Source of the DNA: Winogradskyella immobilis
GTDB lineage: Bacteria; Bacteroidota; Bacteroidia; Flavobacteriales; Flavobacteriaceae
DNA: 64,000 bases
Assembly: GCF_021887715.1 (NCBI RefSeq)
Contig: NZ_JAIQXX010000001.1
Location: forward strand, 186,001-250,000
Direction: 5' to 3'
Shown: one piece after another, positions 26,014-34,483 of the stretch
Layout: each line of letters opens with the position of its first letter
Position numbering within the stretch: position 1 is the stretch's first letter
Position numbers and translations under genes: made by a program
Notes under the pieces: generated by a model
Databases searched by the model: none
The model's input: only the letters and a program-made list of their open reading frames with translations
Told to the model about the DNA's origin: nothing

Positions 26014-27537
26014 TCAATTTTCAATTGCTTTAAAATCTCTTATTATTTGATTAGGTTCAATAATGTTATAACCTTTCCAAAATTCTGGGTCGTATTTACT
26101 AAGATAAGTTGGTTTTACTTTTGGATTTTCCTTAAAGTTTTTAAAATCTGTTTCTGCAATAAGATTAGTTTCAAAAACGATAAGTTCAATTTTTTCAATA
26201 TTTTTTACGATAAAATGAAAATCACCATTGAGTTCATTTTGTTTACGACGACCTTTTACATTCTTATTTTTTTCAACAATTTTTATAGGACGCTTAATAC
26301 CAACTTGCTGACCAAAAGTTTCATCCATATACTTTAGAGAATATTTTTCATTATCGTTTTTCTGAAAAATCATTGTTCCTTCTTTTAAGTATTCTTTTAA
26401 AGAAATTCCTAGCAACCCAAATTTTCTTAGAGGCTTTACATTTTTATAATCTAACCTTACAATAGCAAAATCTTCAGTGTCGACATACATAGTTCCTGAC
26501 CAATCCTCACGACGTTTTGGTTTAAACGCTATAACATAGGCAAAGTTGTCATTAATAAAGGCATAATCTAATATTTCAAATTCATACCTGTTAGATTTAT
26601 GTATAAAATTAAGGTCATTATCTTCATCAATAAAATTATCATTCTCTAGCTTATGTATGTTAGCTTTTCTATATTTTAAAAAGTTAACTTTACGGATAGA
26701 ATCTCTTTTTTTCTGTTGTGCAACTAAAACTTCAGTAGCTTTATTTTCTTGTTTCTTTTCATCTCCAAATAAAGAAGAATCAATTTCTTCTTTAGTACTA
26801 AACCAACCCGATTTTATTTTAAAATAAGAATCTCGTTTTATATACTTTCTAAAGATTTCATTAAATCGCTTTTCGTAGTTTTCAAAATTTATATCAGCAG
26901 TTTTATCATACAAACGTGCCGCTTTTAAAACCTCCATTTTTTGAGGTTGATTGGCTTCAACTTTACCATAGAGCTCTCCTAATAACTCGGTATGGCTACT
27001 TGTGTTTTTTGGTGCTAAATCAATTAAACTATCTATAAGTTTTTGGTTAAATTCTGGAATTGTAGATTTTTTAAGATTAACTTCACCTTTATCTAACTCT
27101 GTATAATAAGATTCTCTAAAGAAAAGCTTGCGTTTTGCATAATTTGTATGATAATTAGTAGCAAAGCCTTCTTTTATTTTTTCAATAATTTCATCTACAG
27201 TATATTCTTTATTAGTAATTACAACTTCGCTTAAGTCAACAACTTTCTGTTGTAAGTAAATAATGTCTTCGTTAAAGTTTAATAAAGCAATTCTTTTTTC
27301 CTCATAGCCCAAACAACTTATAACTAAAGAATCTGTTGGTTTTATAGTTTGCTTAATAGTGATATTAAATTCGCCATTGGCATTTGTGATAACTCCATTT
27401 TTTGAATTAAAAAATATAGAAGCATATTCAATGGGTTTTTGTGATAATGAATCTAAGACTTTAGAAGTATACGTGTTTTGCGCATGTAAAGTAAACAGTG
27501 ATAAAAAAAGTGTGATGATGGTTAATTTTGTTTTCAT
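26014..27537 (-). CDS. Envelope protein with N-terminal carboxypeptidase-regulatory-like domain
   Basis: Starting at the ATG at 27537, the 507-residue product has a signal peptide (TIITLFLSLFTLHAQ), a carboxypeptidase-regulatory-like domain at about residues 20-110 (SKVLDSLSQKPIEYASIFF, ISCLGYEEKRI) and a long, largely charged, strand-rich region without a known catalytic motif. Such proteins are common in Bacteroidota and are thought to act at the envelope; no specific function is assigned. A 19-residue upstream extension in frame is unlikely because it hides the signal peptide. It is convergent with the second barrel gene, with 10 bases between stops. Confidence 0.8.
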   Translation of the reverse strand: MKTKLTIITLFLSLFTLHAQNTYTSKVLDSLSQKPIEYASIFFNSKNGVITNANGEFNITIKQTIKPTDSLVISCLGYEEKRIALLNFNEDIIYLQQKVVDLSEVVITNKEYTVDEIIEKIKEGFATNYHTNYAKRKLFFRESYYTELDKGEVNLKKSTIPEFNQKLIDSLIDLAPKNTSSHTELLGELYGKVEANQPQKMEVLKAARLYDKTADINFENYEKRFNEIFRKYIKRDSYFKIKSGWFSTKEEIDSSLFGDEKKQENKATEVLVAQQKKRDSIRKVNFLKYRKANIHKLENDNFIDEDNDLNFIHKSNRYEFEILDYAFINDNFAYVIAFKPKRREDWSGTMYVDTEDFAIVRLDYKNVKPLRKFGLLGISLKEYLKEGTMIFQKNDNEKYSLKYMDETFGQQVGIKRPIKIVEKNKNVKGRRKQNELNGDFHFIVKNIEKIELIVFETNLIAETDFKNFKENPKVKPTYLSKYDPEFWKGYNIIEPNQIIRDFKAIEN

Positions 27538-27720
27538 GGTTTTTGATTGATATTTGATGCCAAAGTATAGGTTTGAAAAAAATCGATTACTCATTTTAAA
27601 ATTTTATTAAGTAACATTTATCTTAAGCTTAACAATTTTAAGACTATTTAAGATAGAAAATGTTTCACCTTAACGTAATATTAATAGATTTAAAATCAAA
27701 AACAGCCATTATAGGTGTCG

Positions 27721-28434
27721 TTAACAAATGTTTTTTTTATAATAAGCATATAATTCTTCAGCAGAAGCTCCAAGCCAGCGTTTAACATAGATAGCCAAGA
27801 AATGATACTGTAGTTTCCATATGCCATGTTTTTTGTAAAGTCGTGCTGAGGTTCTAATTTTTTTATTAATAACCACAAATTCTTTTCTACTGTAAAGTTC
27901 GTTGATAAGTATATTGTCTTCGTAGATAATATAAGCTTCGTCAAAACCACCAATATCTTTAAAAAGTGATTTTGTAATGAATTGACTTTGATCTCCACCA
28001 CGGCAAGCGCGCCAACTAAATTGTGTAAACCAACTGGCTATGCGTAGCCACCAATGCTTATGGTCAAATTGAAGACGGAAACAACCTGCAAAATTCCTTT
28101 TTTTTATTTCATTAATAATATATTGATCATAACCTTTCGGAGGAAACGAATCGGCATGTAAAAAATAAAGAATCTCTCCTTTAGCATGTTGAGCACCAAA
28201 ATTCATTTGTTTGGCTCTTCCTTTCTCAGAAGTTAAAATACGAACAGGTATTTCTTTACTTTCAGAAATAAAATGGTTAACTATAGAAGAAGATGTGTCT
28301 GTACTTCCACCATCAACAACAAGAATCTCTTTAATTAAATTTGTTTCGGAATGTGTAATAAGATGTTTAAGTAAATCACCAATGATCTCAGCTTCATTAA
28401 ATATTGGAATAATGATAGATAATTGGTGATTCAT
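27721..28434 (-). CDS. GT2 glycosyltransferase, arsenosugar-cluster type (TIGR04283-like)
   Basis: The 237-residue protein is a soluble GT2 domain with IIPIFNEAEIIGDL, VVDGGSTDTS, ILYFLHADSFPP and the late acidic FDEAYIIYEDN. The order and the FLHADxxPP block match the TIGR04283 family, named for its recurrence in arsenosugar clusters. It would transfer an activated sugar, probably in the later steps of arsenosugar assembly, in the cytoplasm. It lies at the distal end of the minus-strand island, separated from arsM by the hydroxylase and the DUF547 genes, but its strand and family link it to that island. Direct evidence for its acceptor is lacking. Confidence 0.85.
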   Translation of the reverse strand: MNHQLSIIIPIFNEAEIIGDLLKHLITHSETNLIKEILVVDGGSTDTSSSIVNHFISESKEIPVRILTSEKGRAKQMNFGAQHAKGEILYFLHADSFPPKGYDQYIINEIKKRNFAGCFRLQFDHKHWWLRIASWFTQFSWRACRGGDQSQFITKSLFKDIGGFDEAYIIYEDNILINELYSRKEFVVINKKIRTSARLYKKHGIWKLQYHFLAIYVKRWLGASAEELYAYYKKNIC

Positions 28435-28500
28435 AGTCTTAACTTACATAATCAAATATGTAAGTATATCTGCTTTAGTTTTAAATGCTACAAATTTAAA

Positions 28501-29433
28501 TTAGTTATTTAAATCCCAGTTGTATTCTCTATAACTTTTTTTAGCTTTTGAAGAGATATCCACATCAGTATAAGTATTTATAAAATCTACTAACTTACCA
28601 TTTTTGGTAAAATCTGAAGAGAACCATTTAAAGATCTTTGAAAGCTTTAAATTATCTTCAGAGATAGAGTTGCGTTTCTCATCTGCTAAAAATTCTCGTG
28701 TTGCAGCAGTTAATTGCGCGTCTAAGTTAGTAGCCGTAAATGCTTTGTTTTGAAGTTTAGGGCAAGAGAACGATGCACAAACAATTCCGAAATGTATACG
28801 CGGTTCATTCATTTTACGTAAAATATCGTGCTCAATCTGGTTGAGGTTATACCATTTGTCTCCTAATTTCCACAAACGCTGATCCCATGGATTTTTAATA
28901 TCTTTTATACTGTTTACCGGATAATTTCTTAGTATAAGATCTATGGTTAATGCATTGTATGCATTCATCCAATATGCTAATTTATCTTCATTAGACCAAG
29001 CATCTGTAGGCATATTATCACTTAATGAAGTGATGTAGTTTTTTAAAACAGCACGTTGGGTCTTAATACCATCGTAATCAACATTGCCCTCATTAGATAC
29101 ATAATTTTGTAGTAAATCGTTAAAACTGGCGTGATTAAAAGCTTCAGGTGATGTTTCTTTAACCATAACATCTTTTACAGATTCTGCTCTTTCAGGTTTA
29201 ACCATAACTTCTTCTTTAGTCATGGTACCTTCTTTGATCATGATATCTTCTTTGGTCATTTCATCCTTTGAAACGGCATCAACAATTTTTGTAGGAGTAT
29301 CTACTTTAGTCGATTCAGGTTGTTTAACCTGAGCGATGTCTTTGTTTGTGCTAGAGTTGTTCTTTATTGCGCCCTTAGAGGAACCACAAGAAGCTAATAA
29401 GACAACTATGATTACTATGCTTAAATTTTTCAT
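28501..29433 (-). CDS. DUF547 lipoprotein with Met/Lys/Glu hexapeptide repeats
   Basis: From the ATG at 29433 the product is 310 residues. It has a lipoprotein signal (VIIVVLLASCGSS, lipobox LASC), a low-complexity linker of about 70 residues rich in Lys, Glu, Thr, Val and Met, and a DUF547 domain with YWMNAYNALTIDLIL, the IVCASFSCPKL cysteine motif and KIFKWFSSDF. The linker contains imperfect 18-bp repeats encoding Met-x-Lys-Glu-x-x. A second DUF547 gene without this linker is at 19912-20622. It is placed between the GT2 and hydroxylase genes inside the arsenosugar island. Function of DUF547 is unknown. Confidence 0.85.
   Translation of the reverse strand: MKNLSIVIIVVLLASCGSSKGAIKNNSSTNKDIAQVKQPESTKVDTPTKIVDAVSKDEMTKEDIMIKEGTMTKEEVMVKPERAESVKDVMVKETSPEAFNHASFNDLLQNYVSNEGNVDYDGIKTQRAVLKNYITSLSDNMPTDAWSNEDKLAYWMNAYNALTIDLILRNYPVNSIKDIKNPWDQRLWKLGDKWYNLNQIEHDILRKMNEPRIHFGIVCASFSCPKLQNKAFTATNLDAQLTAATREFLADEKRNSISEDNLKLSKIFKWFSSDFTKNGKLVDFINTYTDVDISSKAKKSYREYNWDLNN
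29188..29259 (-). repeat. Imperfect 18-bp tandem repeat encoding Met-x-Lys-Glu hexapeptides
   Basis: Four consecutive 18-base units within the DUF547 lipoprotein gene encode MTKEDI, MIKEGT, MTKEEV and MVKPER, followed after six residues by a related VMVKET. The unit is clear at both DNA and protein level. Confidence 0.75.
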
Positions 29434-29478
29434 CTGTATAATTCTTTTGTTATTATTCATTACTCAGATGTTATTTCG

Positions 29479-30372
29479 TTAATTGTATTTATTTTTTTTT
29501 AACGGGTATAACTCCTGATGTATAAAATCTTTAGGAAATGTTTCGTCTCCTTCAAAACCTAATTCAATATCACGTCCATTATGTGGCACGTAATTGGTTT
29601 TAAAAAGATAGTCCCAAAGACTCAAGGTAAGTCCAAAATTTATGCCATACCTTACATGTTTTGGCAATACTTTAGCATGGTGCCATATGTGCATTTTAGG
29701 ATTGTTAAAAATGTATTTTAAAATTCCATAGTCCCAACCTAAGTTAGCGTGGTTTAGGTGACCAACCGCTATACTAAAGAAATATATAATAGCAACATCT
29801 TGAGCATCAAACCCACCAATTATAGCTAAAGGAATGTATAATAACGATTTGTAGACTACAGGTTCCATCCAATGGTAACGCAGATGCGCTGCAAACCCCA
29901 TTTCTTTAACCGAATGGTGAACTTTGTGAAAATTCCATAGAAAAGGAACACGGTGTAATAAACGATGTGTATTCCATTGTACAAAATCGGATATTAAAAA
30001 GAAAACGAGTAGACCTAACCACTTCGGTAAATCATCAACATCAAACATTTGAAAGTTTGTAATAGAAATACCGATACTTTTTAATAGGTCGTTAAAAAAC
30101 TCTGAAACAGTATTAGAAAGTGCAATGAGTATAATAAGGTTTAATAAGAAAAAATTAAAGAACATATAAAAGGTGTCTAACCAAAAATCTTTTCTAAAAA
30201 CAGATTGTTCTTTTCGCCAAGGAAATGCAATTTCTAAGATCCACACTAGGATAGAAATTACGATTAAACCATAAAAAAAATTATCCCAGTGATTAAGATC
30301 AATAAGTTCGTATTTTAAGTAATTCCAGTAGTTTGAATATGAACTTATAAAGGTGTCTATGTATTTTTCCAT
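29479..30372 (-). CDS. Membrane fatty-acid hydroxylase / sterol desaturase family protein
   Basis: The 297-residue protein has about four or five membrane helices and the histidine boxes of the family: HRLLHR, HKVHHS, HLNHANLG and HIWHHA. These ligate a di-iron centre that hydroxylates or desaturates a lipid substrate at the membrane using O2. The boxes are complete, so it should be active. The substrate is unknown. It lies between arsM and a DUF547 lipoprotein on the same strand; whether it belongs functionally with the arsenosugar genes (for example, arsenolipid formation) is speculation. Confidence 0.88.
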   Translation of the reverse strand: MEKYIDTFISSYSNYWNYLKYELIDLNHWDNFFYGLIVISILVWILEIAFPWRKEQSVFRKDFWLDTFYMFFNFFLLNLIILIALSNTVSEFFNDLLKSIGISITNFQMFDVDDLPKWLGLLVFFLISDFVQWNTHRLLHRVPFLWNFHKVHHSVKEMGFAAHLRYHWMEPVVYKSLLYIPLAIIGGFDAQDVAIIYFFSIAVGHLNHANLGWDYGILKYIFNNPKMHIWHHAKVLPKHVRYGINFGLTLSLWDYLFKTNYVPHNGRDIELGFEGDETFPKDFIHQELYPLKKNKYN

Positions 30373-30436
30373 GATATTAAATAAGCTAATAATTCTAAAG
30401 TAAAAATAAGATAATTAAATAATTTTTTATCTCGGA

Positions 30437-30553
30437 ATGATTCATAGTCACAAAGGTGAAAAACCATCCTTTTTAAAAGATGTACAATTTTTAATGATTG
30501 GTCCTGCTTGGATTATGAGCCATTTGTATGACAGATTAAAAATTAAAATTTAA
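30437..30553 (+). CDS. Candidate 38-residue small protein
   Basis: An ATG-started frame of 38 codons lies in the gap between the hydroxylase and arsM genes, on the opposite strand. It has a charged N-terminus (HSHKGEKPSFLKD) and a hydrophobic-aromatic centre (FLMIGPAWIM) followed by a basic end (YDRLKIKI). Its stop codon is four bases before a strong bidirectional hairpin terminator, as expected for a real transcription unit. An in-frame stop at 30416-30418 limits any upstream extension to six codons. No family is recognised, and no clear promoter was found. Confidence 0.4.
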   Translation: MIHSHKGEKPSFLKDVQFLMIGPAWIMSHLYDRLKIKI

Positions 30554-30557
30554 TATA

Positions 30558-30587
30558 AAAATAGCCTCTTTAATAAGAGGCTATTTT
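30558..30587. terminator. Bidirectional intrinsic terminator
   Basis: A perfect 13-bp stem (AAAATAGCCTCTT with its complement) with a 4-base loop TAAT. It sits between the plus-strand small ORF and the end of arsM on the minus strand, with A/T tracts on both sides. Confidence 0.8.
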
Positions 30588-30607
30588 AAATCTATCTCTA
30601 AAACAAA

Positions 30608-31576
30608 TTAACAACAACCACCTCCATCATAGTGGAAAGTAGAACCGCTAATATGAATATCATTCCTGCCTAAATCAGCTAAAGCACCAGCAGTTTTGTC
30701 GCATACTGCAATTGGTTGATTCTTTAATAATACATGTCCTTTCTTATCATCGAAATAATCTTCATCTCCATAGTAAATAGCAGCTTTGCCCGTAAATACA
30801 CATGGGCCATCCTCTGGCATTGGGTCTTTAATTGCAGCAACTTCTATAGATTCTATATAGATTAATTCTTCTGTAGGATAATTTTTAGGATCTAGAATTC
30901 TGTAAGGTTTACGAGCTCTAATTTCTATGGTTCCAAAACCAGCATCAGTTAATGCTTTTACATATTCATCAATTGGTAAACTTCCGCTAAGACATAATGC
31001 ACGTAAACGATCGTCATTACGTAACGTATCATTCATTGGTTGCTCGCAAGTAGGATCACTCATTACCAAACGTCCGTGTGGTTTTAATACACGATACATC
31101 TCTTCAATGGCTTTCTTTAAATCTTCTGCTTTAAAAATATTAAAAAGGCAATTTTGCGCTGCAACATCAATACTATTATCTTCAACAGGTAAGTTTAGCG
31201 CATCTCCTTTTTTAAGATCTACAAACTCGCTTTTAAACCAATCGTTTTGTGCTTCGGCTTCAATGAAATTTTTACGAGAGGCTTCTAACATTTCATCTAC
31301 AACATCAACACCAACAACACCGCCTTTTTGACGGTTAAAGTAAGAGAATTGCAATAATTCCATACCACCGCCAACTCCTACGTATAACATTTTTGGATTA
31401 TTGGTTAAGTCGCGAGCGTTTACAGTGCTTCCGCAACCATAATTCATCTCTTGCATTATTTTAGGAATTTTTAAACCAGGTAACTCCCAAATAGGATTAG
31501 TGGTACAGCATAAGCCAACATCTGGTGTTAAGGCTGCTTCTTTGTATAAATCGTTTGTAGCTTCTAAATAACTCAT
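30608..31576 (-). CDS. arsM: Arsenite S-adenosylmethionine methyltransferase, arsenosugar type
   Basis: The enzyme methylates As(III) with SAM to mono- and dimethylarsenic species. The 322-residue sequence has a class I methyltransferase SAM site (MLYVGVGGGMELL at 63-75) and cysteines in the positions expected for As(III) binding: Cys23-Cys24, Cys48 in YGCGS, Cys143 in QNCLFN, Cys177 and Cys195. The C-terminus ends in GGGCC, a likely extra thiol pair. Its neighbours (purine nucleoside phosphorylase, radical SAM ArsS, glycosyltransferases) mark it as the arsenosugar-pathway form, in which dimethylarsenite receives an adenosyl group. It follows the phosphorylase by about 30 bases. Confidence 0.92.
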   Translation of the reverse strand: MSYLEATNDLYKEAALTPDVGLCCTTNPIWELPGLKIPKIMQEMNYGCGSTVNARDLTNNPKMLYVGVGGGMELLQFSYFNRQKGGVVGVDVVDEMLEASRKNFIEAEAQNDWFKSEFVDLKKGDALNLPVEDNSIDVAAQNCLFNIFKAEDLKKAIEEMYRVLKPHGRLVMSDPTCEQPMNDTLRNDDRLRALCLSGSLPIDEYVKALTDAGFGTIEIRARKPYRILDPKNYPTEELIYIESIEVAAIKDPMPEDGPCVFTGKAAIYYGDEDYFDDKKGHVLLKNQPIAVCDKTAGALADLGRNDIHISGSTFHYDGGGCC

Positions 31577-31609
31577 AATTTTAGTGTAAATAGTGTCATT
31601 TTAATGACG

Positions 31610-32422
31610 TTAAATATTTTGTATTAATTCTTTAAATAGTGTAATCATATTAGGTTCTGCTTTTGCAGCCATGTCAATAATATCTGCAATGTTAACAGGT
31701 TTAAGATGCTCTGGATCGCATTCGTCAGTTAAAACAGATACTGCTGCAACTCTCAACCCTAAATGGTTGGCAACAATTATTTCTGGAACAGTGCTCATAC
31801 CAACAGCATCTGCACCAATAATTTTTAACATACGATATTCTGCTCTAGTTTCTAATTGAGGACCAACAACAGAGGCATAAACTCCCTTGTGTAACTGAAT
31901 ATTTTTTTCAGCTGCTATAGCTTTAAATTTTAAATTAATCTCGGTATCATATGGAGCGCTCATGTCTGTAAAACGTTCTCCTAATTCTTCTACGCCTTTG
32001 AATGCGAGAGGAGAACTGCCTTGTAAATTAATATGATCATCAATAAGCATTAATTCTCCCTTTTTGAAATCTAAATTTATAGCGCCTGCAGCATTAGAAA
32101 CTAATAGGGTTTTAATGCCTAATTGTTTCATAATACGAACAGGGAACGTAACATCTTGTAATGTGTAGCCTTCATAAACATGAAACCGACCTTGCATAAC
32201 AACAACTTTTTTACCAGCTAAAATGCCATAAATAAGTTTTCCTTTATGAAACTCTACGGTTGCCGTAGGAAAGTTAGGAATATGGTTATAACTTACTTCA
32301 GAAATTATTTCTATTTCATTAGTTAATTGTCCTAAGCCTGTACCTAATATGATGCCAATTTCAGGGTTGTCAAAACCTTTGTTTTGTAAATATTCTGTAC
32401 TTTCTTTAATATATTTTATCAT
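31610..32422 (-). CDS. Purine nucleoside phosphorylase
   Basis: The 270-residue protein is a trimeric-type purine nucleoside phosphorylase: GIILGTGLG near residue 25, MQGRFHVYEGY, LLVSNAAGAIN, YASVVGPQLETRAEYRM and GADAVGMSTVPE, ending with the LTDECDP region. It cleaves purine nucleosides with phosphate to base and ribose-1-phosphate. In an arsenosugar locus it could remove adenine from the 5'-deoxyadenosyl-arsenical made by ArsM/ArsS, exposing a ribose for glycosylation; this role is an inference from gene order. It lies 22 bases after a DUF2064 gene, within the minus-strand island. Confidence 0.93.
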   Translation of the reverse strand: MIKYIKESTEYLQNKGFDNPEIGIILGTGLGQLTNEIEIISEVSYNHIPNFPTATVEFHKGKLIYGILAGKKVVVMQGRFHVYEGYTLQDVTFPVRIMKQLGIKTLLVSNAAGAINLDFKKGELMLIDDHINLQGSSPLAFKGVEELGERFTDMSAPYDTEINLKFKAIAAEKNIQLHKGVYASVVGPQLETRAEYRMLKIIGADAVGMSTVPEIIVANHLGLRVAAVSVLTDECDPEHLKPVNIADIIDMAAKAEPNMITLFKELIQNI

Positions 32423-32444
32423 GCGATTTTAAGTAATTAGTATC

Positions 32445-33068
32445 TTATATAAATTGATCTTTAGTTGAAAAGAGATAGTTAAATTCTTTATGAGGTTTAA
32501 GGTCTTCAACATAATCGATATCATTTAATGATTCTAAAACATACGTGCTGTACTGTTCTAGGTCTGTTATAGTGGCTTCAAAAACGGTTTCAGTACCCCA
32601 TTCTTTATTTTTAAAAATAGCAGAATGTAGTGTCTTCATACCTAAAAGATAGAAACCTCCGTCATCAGCAGGACCAATAACTGTGTCATATGTTTTTAAG
32701 GCTTCAAATGCAGTTTCAATATGGTTAGGTGCTAAATCGTATAAGTCACTGCCTACTATGATAATATTTTGATAGCCAGCTTCAAAACCATTTTTAAAAG
32801 CTTTTTCTATACGTTCACCTAAATCGCCATCTGTCTGTAAATATTTTTGATAGATCGATTCATCCCAAATGTCATTAATACCTATGGTTTCTGAATAGTA
32901 TATCGCTTTATCTGCATCTATATGTCTTATTGTTTTTTCGGTATGTGCTATAAGTTGAATGTAAACCTCTAAAGCAGCTTCTTTACCAATACTTTTAGCT
33001 AGGCGAGATTTTACTTTGCCCAGTTCAGGATTTCGAGTTAAAACAATAATGAGATTTTTAGTTTTCAA
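32445..33068 (-). CDS. DUF2064 glycosyltransferase-type protein (TIGR04282-like), copy 1
   Basis: The 207-residue form starting at TTG 33068 begins LIIVLTRNPELGKVKSRLAK, the nucleotide-sugar-binding start of DUF2064 proteins, and includes GSDLYDLAPNHIE and GPADDGGFYLLGMK. The family is named for its recurrence in arsenosugar clusters and resembles GT2/nucleotidyltransferase folds. An ATG at 33128 gives a 227-residue alternative that would overlap the rhodanese gene by 58 bases; the TTG lies two bases after the rhodanese stop and is preferred. A diverged paralogue is encoded at 33730-34401. The donor sugar is unknown. Confidence 0.85.
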   Translation of the reverse strand: MKTKNLIIVLTRNPELGKVKSRLAKSIGKEAALEVYIQLIAHTEKTIRHIDADKAIYYSETIGINDIWDESIYQKYLQTDGDLGERIEKAFKNGFEAGYQNIIIVGSDLYDLAPNHIETAFEALKTYDTVIGPADDGGFYLLGMKTLHSAIFKNKEWGTETVFEATITDLEQYSTYVLESLNDIDYVEDLKPHKEFNYLFSTKDQFI

Positions 33069-33070
33069 AA

Positions 33071-33580
33071 TTAATTTTTTGGATTTGAGTTGTATATTTT
33101 TTCGCCTTTGGTTAACCATTTTCCCCATTCTTCAGAGAACACATGGACTTTTTCAGTAGGTTTTCCTTCAGAACTATAGACTTTTCTGTTTTTATTTTTC
33201 CATTCAAAAATGCCTCCGTATAAATTAAATACATTGGTGTAGCCTGATTTTTTAAGTTGTTCCGCAACATCTTCAGACCTAATGCCAAGTGAGCAGTAGA
33301 CTACAATTGTAGCAGATTTATCAGTTAACTTTTTTTGAGTAGAATTGATGTCAAAAAAGTCATACCCTACATGGATAGCATTTTCTAGATGACTTACTTT
33401 ATATTCTGCAAATTCTCTAGCATCTAATAAAACAGCTTTCGTTTTTGGCATTGCGAGTTCTTGTACAGAAATATAAGGGACACTTTCTGTATTGCTTTTT
33501 TTGAGCAATTCAGATAATGATTCTTGAGAAGAAGCTTTAAATGCTATAATAGAAAAAACTATTAATAGTAGCTGTTTCAT
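33071..33580 (-). CDS. Secreted rhodanese-like sulfurtransferase
   Basis: The 169-residue protein has a signal peptide (LLLIVFSIIAFKASSQ) and one rhodanese domain with LDAREFAEYKVSHLENAIHV and the active-site loop VVYCSLGIRS, whose Cys would carry the persulfide, ending in NLYGGIFEWKNK. It would be periplasmic. Its place between the two DUF2064 genes suggests sulfur handling linked to arsenic, for example thio-arsenosugars; this is speculation. The downstream DUF2064 gene starts two bases after its stop if the TTG start is used. Confidence 0.9.
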   Translation of the reverse strand: MKQLLLIVFSIIAFKASSQESLSELLKKSNTESVPYISVQELAMPKTKAVLLDAREFAEYKVSHLENAIHVGYDFFDINSTQKKLTDKSATIVVYCSLGIRSEDVAEQLKKSGYTNVFNLYGGIFEWKNKNRKVYSSEGKPTEKVHVFSEEWGKWLTKGEKIYNSNPKN

Positions 33581-33729
33581 ATTTTATTTTAAATGTTGAA
33601 AATTTTAATAATTACTGTCTGTATAAGAAAAATGAAATTTCAGTGTTACACACAAAAATGACAGTTCATGAATTGATACAGATTTAAAATACTCTGAAAA
33701 AAATCAGAATTTTAAGTATTGAGGTGTAA

Positions 33730-34401
33730 TTAAATAAAAGGAGAACCTTTATTATGGGGATTTTGTATTGTAACTCTTTGAAGAGATAATATATAATTGC
33801 TATAGATGGTTTTGTCTAAACCAATTAAAGCAATTAAAAGTGTTTTTAATGTTTTTGAAAACGATTTAAAACTATCAAGAATATACTTAATATCTTTTTT
33901 AGAGTCAATATCTACAAGTTGTTCTAAAAAATAAGTTGATGTATTATTAGATTGAAGTATTTTAAAAACACTGCGGCTTAAATGTTTAGTTTGCCAAGGT
34001 AGTTTTAAGAAAGCTTCAGTATTAAAATGCGATCTGTTTAGTCCCATTAAATAAAAGCCACCATCTTTTGAAGGTCCTAAAACACACTGATGTGTTTCTA
34101 ATTTTTGCTTCGTTTTAAGAATATGCTTCGCTTTTAAATGAGGTGTATCATTACCAATAGCAATAACAGATTTAAAGCCTTTGTCGAAAATAGATTGAAT
34201 AGCATTAGTAAACCGATCTCCAAAAGTAAGACCTACTTGTTCATCTTCAGAATAATGAAAATAAGGGAGCCCAGTTTTTTGAGCACAAGAAATAACATCA
34301 CTGTTAAGTGTTTTAAATAAAGACCGAGATTGCAACGGTTTAAGCGCAGCATCTTTTTCAGCTGAATTTGCAAAAATTAATATGGCCGTATTTTTATTCA
34401 A
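33730..34401 (-). CDS. DUF2064 glycosyltransferase-type protein (TIGR04282-like), copy 2
   Basis: The 223-residue product starts NTAILIFANSAEKDAALKPL and carries FGDRFTNAIQSIFDKGFKSVIAIGNDTPHL and GPSKDGGFYLMGL, the same blocks as the copy at 32445-33068. The first motif is altered (LIFANSAEKD against LTRNPELGK) and Lys replaces Asp in GPADDGG, so the two have diverged and may act on different donors or acceptors. It lies between the radical SAM gene arsS and the rhodanese gene. Soluble, cytoplasmic. Confidence 0.82.
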   Translation of the reverse strand: MNKNTAILIFANSAEKDAALKPLQSRSLFKTLNSDVISCAQKTGLPYFHYSEDEQVGLTFGDRFTNAIQSIFDKGFKSVIAIGNDTPHLKAKHILKTKQKLETHQCVLGPSKDGGFYLMGLNRSHFNTEAFLKLPWQTKHLSRSVFKILQSNNTSTYFLEQLVDIDSKKDIKYILDSFKSFSKTLKTLLIALIGLDKTIYSNYILSLQRVTIQNPHNKGSPFI

Positions 34402-34483
34402 AATTTATCTTGTTCTTTTACAAATATGCGAATATTTTTTAATAGAAATTCGCTAAACTATTCTGTTTTATTTTTTTAAAAGT

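Noticed and set aside
27696..28001. Alternative minus-strand frame overlapping the GT2 gene end
   Set aside because: It is out of frame with the GT2 domain and shows no motif; the GT2 frame is intact.
30927..31331. Plus-strand frame of 134 codons antisense to arsM
   Set aside because: arsM has clear SAM and cysteine motifs; this frame shows no domain and a serine-rich composition typical of antisense reading.
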